From contig OY997593.1 of the NCBI GenBank assembly GCA_963921825.1, positions 66,014,039 to 66,078,038 of the forward strand: 64,000 nucleotides of DNA, written 5' to 3'. The position numbers and the translations under genes are program-made. This DNA is from Erodium maritimum (Eukaryota > Streptophyta > Magnoliopsida > Geraniales > Geraniaceae). The notes beneath the pieces are model-generated. The model saw only the letters and a program-made list of their open reading frames with translations, was not told the origin of the DNA and ran no database searches. This document shows positions 57,112 through 64,000 of this stretch, in pieces; position 1 is the first letter of the stretch, and every line of letters starts with the position of its first letter.

Positions 57112-57249
57112 AAGATTTAAGGAAAAAATTTATTATAATACCCTGACAAACATTTATTTGCATTATAAAACCCTAGCTTGATTTTGTTGCATTATAATAC
57201 TATGGAAAACATTTATTTTCACTTTCATACCTAATGTTAACTATCTATT

Positions 57250-58388
57250 ATTTTTTCATACAAAATAGATTAAAAAAAGTCCATAATACCCCTACCTAAC
57301 AATCAAATTTTCAAAATAATGCCATTAGATTTTCAGAACTTAAAAATTAGTGAAATGAAAAAATATCCTTCATTACATTTCAAAATGTGCCATATAATTT
57401 TTTTTAAATTAGTTTTATTTTTTAAAATTCATTTTTTATTTAAAATTTTATTTTTTAAAAACTAATTTTTTAGAAAATCAAAATTTATTTTCTTAACATA
57501 ATATGTTTTATTTTTTAAATATATATATAAATAATGTTTTGTTTTTAAAAATAAATTTTATTTTATTAAAAACAATTTTCCTTTTATTTTTTAATATTCC
57601 TCCCTTATTCTTTTAAACCTTTAATTAATCTTTTAAAATAAATGTTGTACTTTTCTTTAATAAATCTTAATTAACCTTTAATTATTGTTTTAAACCTTAA
57701 CTAATCTAGTCCAAAACCCCACACCTGCTCTACATCATTTTATTCATGCCATGGCTGAGAATTAACGAATGATAAAAGATTCCTATTTGATGTATTGTCC
57801 AAGACATTATTTTGATGAATCCATTGATGATCAAAGGCAACAAGTTCCACTGCAAATCTAATAAAATGTTTGCAAATATGGATTTACAAATCAAAACTAA
57901 AACCCCCAAATCCAAGAAGAACACAATCCATGTTGCTCCATCAAGTATAATCAATGTAAACCAACAAAATAATGCAGTTGAGGGAAGTTACAAAACTTCA
58001 CTATCTAGTTCCTTCAAAACTATCTTCATACCCGTGTCATTTTAGACTCATCCAGAATAGCACAACACCATCTCAATTCAACATATTTGGTAATCTTTCC
58101 TATAATTTTTAGATCCCTGCCCAGGTTCAAGAATTCAATCCACAATCCTCATGTTTCAGTAGTAACTCAACTTCGGATGATGAATAACGAATAATTATCA
58201 TCGGTGAGAGGAAGCACGGCCTGAGGTCCGGTCCCTCAACCAGAAATCTCTCTCTAGCCACATGACCTCTTCGTTTGTTTTGAAGCCTAGAAATTTGATA
58301 TTTCAAACGAAATTGTAGAGAGAGAAGAAAGAAATCGATTGATAGTTTGATGGCCATGGATGAAGAAGGAAAGGAGGTCGTGGAGGCC
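57250..58388. other. Interior of the MULE-type element
   Basis: 57250-57700 is very AT-rich. 57720-58388 is more balanced and has short open frames on both strands (57812-58045 plus, 58127-58357 minus), possibly a captured gene fragment, but no domain is recognisable. The last codons before the copia insertion stay open on the plus strand across the join. Confidence 0.3.
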
Positions 58389-58393
58389 CTGGT

Positions 58394-58545
58394 TGATAGA
58401 GTTTAAAATGTTGTGTATTATTCCAATTGTAACTCTCCCTATATAGATACAATTTACATGGATAATATCAGTTTCAAACTATACAAAATCTATCCTTAGT
58501 ATTTGAATAATATCAAACACTCTATACAAGATAATATCACTAACA
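58394..58545 (-). repeat. Copia 3' LTR
   Basis: Starts tgatagagtttaaaatg and ends actaaca. The stop codon of pol (58540-58542) lies inside it. Confidence 0.95.
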
Positions 58546-61500
58546 CACCCCTGCAGTCACAACGGGAGGTTCCCGGACGTTGAGATTGGATCTGAAATCA
58601 AGAAAGAGCACCCGTGGCAGACCTTTAGTGAACACATCAACTATCTGGGATTGTGAAGGAACATGTAGCACCCGGACATGTCCCTTAGCAACCTTCTCTC
58701 GGACAAAGTGAATGTCTAACTCTATGTGTTTCGTACGCTGGTGCTGAACCGGATTACCGGTGAGGTAGATGGTACTAATGTTGTCACAATACACCAGAGT
58801 AGCTCTAGAGACTGGATGATGCAGCTCAAGTAGAAGATTGCGAAGCCAGCAAGCCTCGGAAACAACGTTGGCAACACCACGATACTCGGCCTCTGTGCTG
58901 GAGCGGGACAATGTCTGCTGCCGCTTAGAGGACCACGAGATCAGATTATCTCTAAGAAAAACACAATATCCAGACGTGGAGTGGCGTGTGTCGGGACAAC
59001 CGGCCCAATCAGCATTATTATAAGCTACCAGACCTGCAGACGGTGAGGAGTATAGATGAAGACCGAGGTGACTAGTCCCCTGAAGGTAGCGAATAATGCG
59101 CTTCAGTGCAGCCATGTGACTAAGACGAGGATCATGCATGTGAAGACATATCTGCTGAAACGCATAGGAGATATCCGGCCTGGTGAAGGTAAGATACTTA
59201 AGTGCCCCTGCAAGACTACGGTAGAGAGTAGGGTTCTCAAAAGGATCACTGTCTGAGGCGCTCAGCTTGCCTTGAGTGTCGACTGGTGTGGCTGAAGGAG
59301 AACAGGATGTCATGCCGGCTCGAGCAATAATATCATCAGTGTATTTCCGTTGGGACAAAAACATCCCACCTGAATGTCGAGTAACCGAGATGCCCAAGAA
59401 ATAGGAGAGAGGACCCAAATCCTTCATAGCAAATTCCGAGCTAAGACGAGACATGATGAAAATCCGGAGAGCATCACTGGAGGAAGCAAGAATGATGTCA
59501 TCTACATAAAGTAGGATGTATGCCGTGTCCTTGCCATGAAGATAGATAAACAGCGAATGGTCAGACTTGCTATGTGAGAAGCCAAAAGTGGAAACAAAGT
59601 CAGTGAAATGTTGATACCACGCTCGAGGAGCCTGTTTCAATCCATAGAGGGATCGATGCAAAAGGAAAACATGATCATGATATACAACACTCCGAAAACC
59701 GAGCGGTTGATGCATGTAAACTGTCTCACTGAGATTGGCGTGCAAAAATGCGTTCTTCACATCGAGCTGATGAATAGACCAGGACTGAGAAACTGCTAGG
59801 TTGAGCATTGTGCGAATAGTAGAGGGTTTGACCACTGGACTGAAGGTCTCCTCGCAGTCAACCCCTATCTGTTGAGATCTGTCATCCCCAACGAGCCGAG
59901 CCTTATAACGCTCAAATGATCCGTCAGAGCGAGTCTTGTGGCGGAAAATCCACATGGACCTGATAATATTTTCTCCTGCAGGACAAGGAACTAGAACCCA
60001 AGTTTTATTATTAAGTAAAGCATTAAATTCATCTACCATTTCTGATTTCCAGTTCGGGTCAAGGAGAGTATCCTTGGGGTTCCGAGGGATAGGGGAAATG
60101 GTGGTGGTGGATGATAAATTAAATGGGACTTTGGGTTTAATGATACCCAATCTACAACGGGTTACCATCGGATGAGCTGGAGCGGTGGGTACTGGCGCGG
60201 GTGGGCTCGGTGGTGGGCTCGGTGCAGATGGGTCCGCGCGGGCAAGAGAGATGAGCTGGGTCGGGGAGGAAATAGGCAGGGTCGGACTCGGTGAAGTAGG
60301 AGGCACATGCGGGTAGGCAGGTTGGGTCGTGGGTTGGTGAGGAGTCCGGGCCGAGCTGGTGACAGGGTAATGGGCAGGCCCAGACCGAGAGGGAAAGGCT
60401 GAATCTGTAGGAAAAAAAATATGGGTTTTCATAGCAGGGGATATATTGCCAGATAAGAAATCATATGAGTCGGGTGAGGCGGGTAATGTGGATGAGAAAG
60501 GGAAAACCGTTTCATCAAATATAACATGCCTTGAAATAATAAATTTCTTAGTTTTCAGATCAAAACATTTGTACCCCCTATGATTCGGTGGATAACCGAC
60601 GAAGACACACGACATAGATCGAGCCTGCAATTTATTTATAGAAGTGGAGGGAACGAGAGGAAAACACAAACAACCAAATATACGAAGGTGAGTATACGAA
60701 GGAGCACGTTTATACAGAGATAACGTGGGAGAGGAAAAATTTAGTAACTTAGAGGGAAGAATATTGGACAAGTAAGTGGACATCGACAGAGCATGATGCC
60801 AAAAAGAAGGTGGAACACAAGCGTGAAGAAGCAAAGTACGAACCACATTATTCAAGCTTCGAATCTTCCGTTCAGCACGCCCGTTTTGAGAAGAGGTGTG
60901 AGAACACGAGAAACGAAAAACCAATCCCGAGGATGCACTAAAGTTGCGAAATGGAGTGTTGTCAAATTCTTTCCCATTGTCACACTGAAATGTTTTAATT
61001 TTGAAACCAAATTGAGTAGAGACAAAAATACTTAATGATGTGAATAGTTGAAATACTTGAGATTTATGTGCAAGAGGAAATGTCCAGACAAAATTCGTAT
61101 AATCATCAAGCAACACCAAATAATACTTATGACCCAAAGAACTCAATATGGGAGACGTCTACAAATCAGCATGCACAATATCAAAGGGAGCATAAGTAAT
61201 AGATAATGAATCCTGAAATGGTAATCGAACATGTTTGCCATACACACACGAATGACACATAGAGTCCAATTTATTACATGAAATCAAATTAGAACGACGA
61301 AGCAAATCAAATACCGGCGATCCCGGATGACCTAATCGTGAATGCCAAATTCCTGGTGATAAAGCAATGAAAGCAGAAGACTGAAAAGACGAACTGAGAG
61401 TAGTGACATGATATAAATCCCTAGAACTATTGCATCTCAAAACCGGAAGCCCCGTCCGAAAATCCTTCACACAAAAACCAAAGGGGTCAAATTCGATTGA

Positions 61501-63052
61501 GCCATTATTATCTTTGACAAAACGGCGCACCGAAACTAGGTTCTTAATAATTTTGGGTGCATGCAAAACATCATGTAAAGTATAATGGGGGTGGGTAGGG
61601 AAAATTGATGCCCTGCCAGAACCGGTGATGAGAATATGATTTCCATCGCCAACAACAATAGATTTATTAATGCTAGAATTAACAACAAAATCAAGAGTAC
61701 CTGAATTCGCTGTCATGTGGGAAGAGGTTCCACTGTCCATATACCAGGTGGAATCGGGGGGCTGCTGCATAGATAAATTCGCCATAGCTGAGGCGACATC
61801 CGTAGAGACAGCAACATGTGCCTGAGATGGAGAAGAACCAGTCGGACGAGGACCCAAAACGCCATTTGGCTGCTGAGGAGAAGGAGCCCGAACCCACTGT
61901 CCGGGTGTAGTTGGGTACGGACATGGTGGGGGTGGGGGCTGGTAACTGGCCAAAGGCCCAGCATTGCCAGTCCAACCCGTGAGAACTTGGCCTGTCCAGA
62001 CAGGGTACCTAGACCAGGACATGGCCTATTGAAAGTTGGCCCAATTAGCAGGTCCAGACGTAGGAGAAGGTGGCCCAGACGCTGCAGAACCAGTGCGTGC
62101 GTTCCGTCCTCCACGAGCAGATCGGTGAGCAGTGGAACGTCCACGTCCAGAAGCACCATGAGAGGCATGACGAGGTGAACCACGCTGGTTTTTCCTGTCA
62201 CCAGAATCCTTAGAAGTAGGATAATTCGATGTGGTATACAACGCCGAACCAGCGGATGCAGCAGCAGAGGAAACCTGTTTTGACTTGCGAGTCTCCTCCA
62301 AAACCAGCTTTGAGCGAGCCTCATAAAATTGGGGAAGAGGGTCGCTTTGTTGAATCAGCGTTGCAACGTTGTCATATGCCTCGGATAGCCAGGAAACGAG
62401 TTGGAGAACTAGTCTATTGTTCGAAATTGGAGAACCCAAATCCGACAATTGATCTGCAACGTTCTTAAGTTCTTGACAAAAACTAGAAATGTTAGAGAAA
62501 TCATCTAGCTTGATGTTCGAGATAAACGGCACGAGAATGCCGGTTATCTTGAAATATGAGGCGAAGAGCCTCCCAAGCTTGTGCAACAGTGCTATCAGGA
62601 ATTATAATCGTCTGAAGCAAATCAGAGGAAATCGTACCGTAAATCCATTGGAGAACGGTAGCATCGAGACGATCCCAAATATCTGCTGGGACGTCCGTGG
62701 AAGAGGAAGAGCCGAGACCGGTGGTGGATGCGGAGGTGGCCGGTGTTGTGGTGGCCGGAGTGGAAGTTGCCGGTGCGGTAGAGTCAGCCTCTTCATCAGC
62801 TGCAACTATGGAACCCGTTGATGCAGGTTGAGGTGCAACCGTAGAATCTGCAGCAGCGACTGACGGAGCCGGAGCGGGAGCAACGATGGCTGTAGCCGGC
62901 AGTATGTGGTGCAGCACTCGAAACACTCGGCAATGGATTTTAAAGAGCTCCGCCCATGAGGAGTATTGCCCCTTGTCCATCTCGAGTGTGATCGGGATCG
63001 AGCCACGAATATTGGCGACCGTAAGAGCGGGATAGAGTCTTGGATCTACCAT
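58540..63052 (-). pseudogene. Copia gag-pol polyprotein, broken
   Basis: Gag starts MVDPRLYPALTVANIRGSIP (63052). A frameshift lies near 62515, after AVYLEHQ. An in-frame TAG at 62026 precedes the protease region, where STWYMDSGTSSHMT holds the catalytic Asp. The integrase zinc finger (HSRLGHPG ... CHSCVYGKH) follows; then a TAG at 61159 replaces a Trp just before the integrase core (LLDDYTNFVWTFPL, FQCDNGKEF, QNGRAERK: D, D and E all present). Reverse transcriptase shows LDVKNAFLHANL and LLYVDDIIL; RNase H shows STEAEYRGVANV and KHIELDIHFVREK. All catalytic motifs seen are intact; only the three breaks disable it. Confidence 0.95.
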
Positions 63053-63148
63053 AGGAGAAGCTGCAGAATGGAACACAGACGCGCAACGCAAAAAAATGGA
63101 AAGTAAATGCGGCGGAAACGTGAAAAATAAAAGAGGTATTTCGTTACA

Positions 63149-63160
63149 GCTCTGATACCA
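63149..63160 (-). other. Copia primer binding site
   Basis: Reverse complement TGGTATCAGAGC directly abuts the 5' LTR and is complementary to the 3' end of initiator methionine tRNA. Confidence 0.95.
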
Positions 63161-63312
63161 TGATAGAGTTTAAAATGTTCTGTATTATTCCAATTGTAAC
63201 TCTCCCTATATAGATACAATTTACATAGATAATATCAGTTTCAAACTATACAAAATCTATCCTTAGTATTTGAATAATATCAAACACTCTATACAGGATA
63301 ATATCACTAACA
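63161..63312 (-). repeat. Copia 5' LTR
   Basis: Identical to the other LTR except three single-base differences (about 98% identity). Confidence 0.95.
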
Positions 63313-63577
63313 CTGGTAAAGAAAATATAGAGAAATAAAAAGGGTAACTTATAGTTCAAAAGTTCAATGGCAGTTCTGTTATTTTTTTTTATTAAAAAAG
63401 GTCATGTGCAAAGCACTTGACCATTTCCATCCAAAAATGGACGGAAAATTAACTTTATATATGAAAGTGAAAATAAATGTTTGTCAGTGTATTATAATGT
63501 AAGAAAAATAAGCTAGGGTATTATAATGCAAATAAATGTTTGCTGAGGTATTATAATGAAAATTTCCCAAGATTTAA

Positions 63578-64000
63578 TCATGTAATATAAAACATCATAT
63601 TCATATTAAATTATAAGACTTTAATATTGTGGTCGACATCGTGATGGATCGGTTTCGATAAAAGTAATTAAAGTCAGGAATTATGATTCCCTCCTACCTT
63701 ACCCAACATTATAATATATGCATTTATTTACTTTCTCATATGGTTATTAATTAAATATTATACCAATTATCATGTTGGACGAAAGGATGTAATTTTGGTA
63801 ACCGAAAGGTGGTAATGATTATGCATGTAATTATAAAAGAAGAAAAATAAGGTGGTTATGTATGACATGCAACAAGTTTCTGTCTCCATCAAAATACAAA
63901 AATCAGAGAAATTATTAAAGAGGAGAAACAAAATTGAAGATCAAATTAATTCAACGATGAATTGGTTCATAATATTTATTGTGGTTAAATTAACACAAGT
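63578..64000. other. AT-rich intergenic DNA, no gene seen
   Basis: No open frame, repeat or motif that can be supported. Confidence 0.5.

Larger units (their letters stand above)
58394..63312 (-). mobile_element. Ty1/copia retrotransposon
   Basis: 152-bp LTRs (58394-58545 and 63161-63312), TG...CA, differing at three positions. The duplication ctggt flanks it (58389-58393 and 63313-63317). The tRNA-iMet primer site abuts the 63161 LTR on the inside, so the element reads on the minus strand. Total 4919 bp with one gag-pol reading broken by one frameshift and two stops. High LTR identity means a recent insertion. Confidence 0.95.
57121..63568. mobile_element. MULE-type element, interrupted by copia
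   Basis: Terminal inverted repeats of about 125 bp: left from 57121 (ggaaaaaatttattataat) and right to 63568 (reverse complement gggaaattttcattataat), both continuing through aacatttatttgcattata and ccctagctt. The 9-bp duplication aagatttaa (57112-57120 and 63569-63577) is diagnostic for Mutator-like elements. Without the copia insertion it is about 1.5 kb and encodes no transposase, so it is non-autonomous. Confidence 0.85.

Noticed and set aside
58838..60175. Several plus-strand frames of 60-80 codons
   Set aside because: Antisense shadows of the copia pol gene.

Overview
This is a stretch of plant nuclear DNA, from a eudicot by its gene and transposon families (genus not determinable). 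It has two apparently functional host genes: an intronless PADRE/DUF4228 protein gene (32753-33373, minus) and a multi-exon CTC-interacting-domain (PAM2 plus two RRM) RNA-binding protein gene (42062-45077, minus). Almost everything else that can be identified is transposable-element DNA, much of it nested. I found no tRNA, rRNA or CRISPR locus.

Left third (1-17 kb). A decayed hAT transposase gene is split into a BED-finger end (14477-14742) and a central end (786-1395). The 13 kb between them is one PIF/Harbinger-type insertion (1399-14473, TSD tta), because the hAT reading resumes across the joint. That insertion holds its own decayed DDE transposase (12087-14188, with a separated C-terminal piece at 1683-1800), a TRIM retroelement inside that transposase (12858-13713), a non-coding LTR element (8695-10547), and about 10 kb of unassigned, weakly gene-like DNA. 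A deleted LINE (15492-16645) and a 145-bp tandem repeat follow.

CACTA block (17327-30934). A CACTA/En-Spm element carries a broken TNP2-like transposase and a spliced TNPA-like gene, with subterminal repeat arrays at both ends and a short one in the middle. The TNP2 gene is interrupted by a ~3.07-kb solo LTR (19485-25594, TSD aaggg), itself interrupted by a second, related ~3.04-kb solo LTR (21309-24344, TSD gagta).

Middle (31-45 kb). A 280-bp Harbinger-like MITE, the PADRE gene, two LINEs with complementary content (one ORF1 only, one ORF2 only; each with its own TSD), then the RNA-binding protein gene.

Right third (45.6-64 kb). Four related Harbinger-type elements lie within 10 kb, two sharing one target site. 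Each carries two different Myb/SANT-like genes with separate TATA boxes and no complete DDE transposase. A three-unit tandem of Pol III A/B-box modules lies between the third and fourth. The window ends with a MULE-type element (57121-63568, 9-bp TSD) interrupted by a young Ty1/copia element (58394-63312; LTRs differ at 3 of 152 positions).

The most unusual items are the two-SANT Harbinger family, the nested solo LTRs in the CACTA element, the 13-kb hAT/Harbinger nest and the tRNA-like tandem. No enzyme or hit was verified by search; all assignments are from reading motifs by eye.
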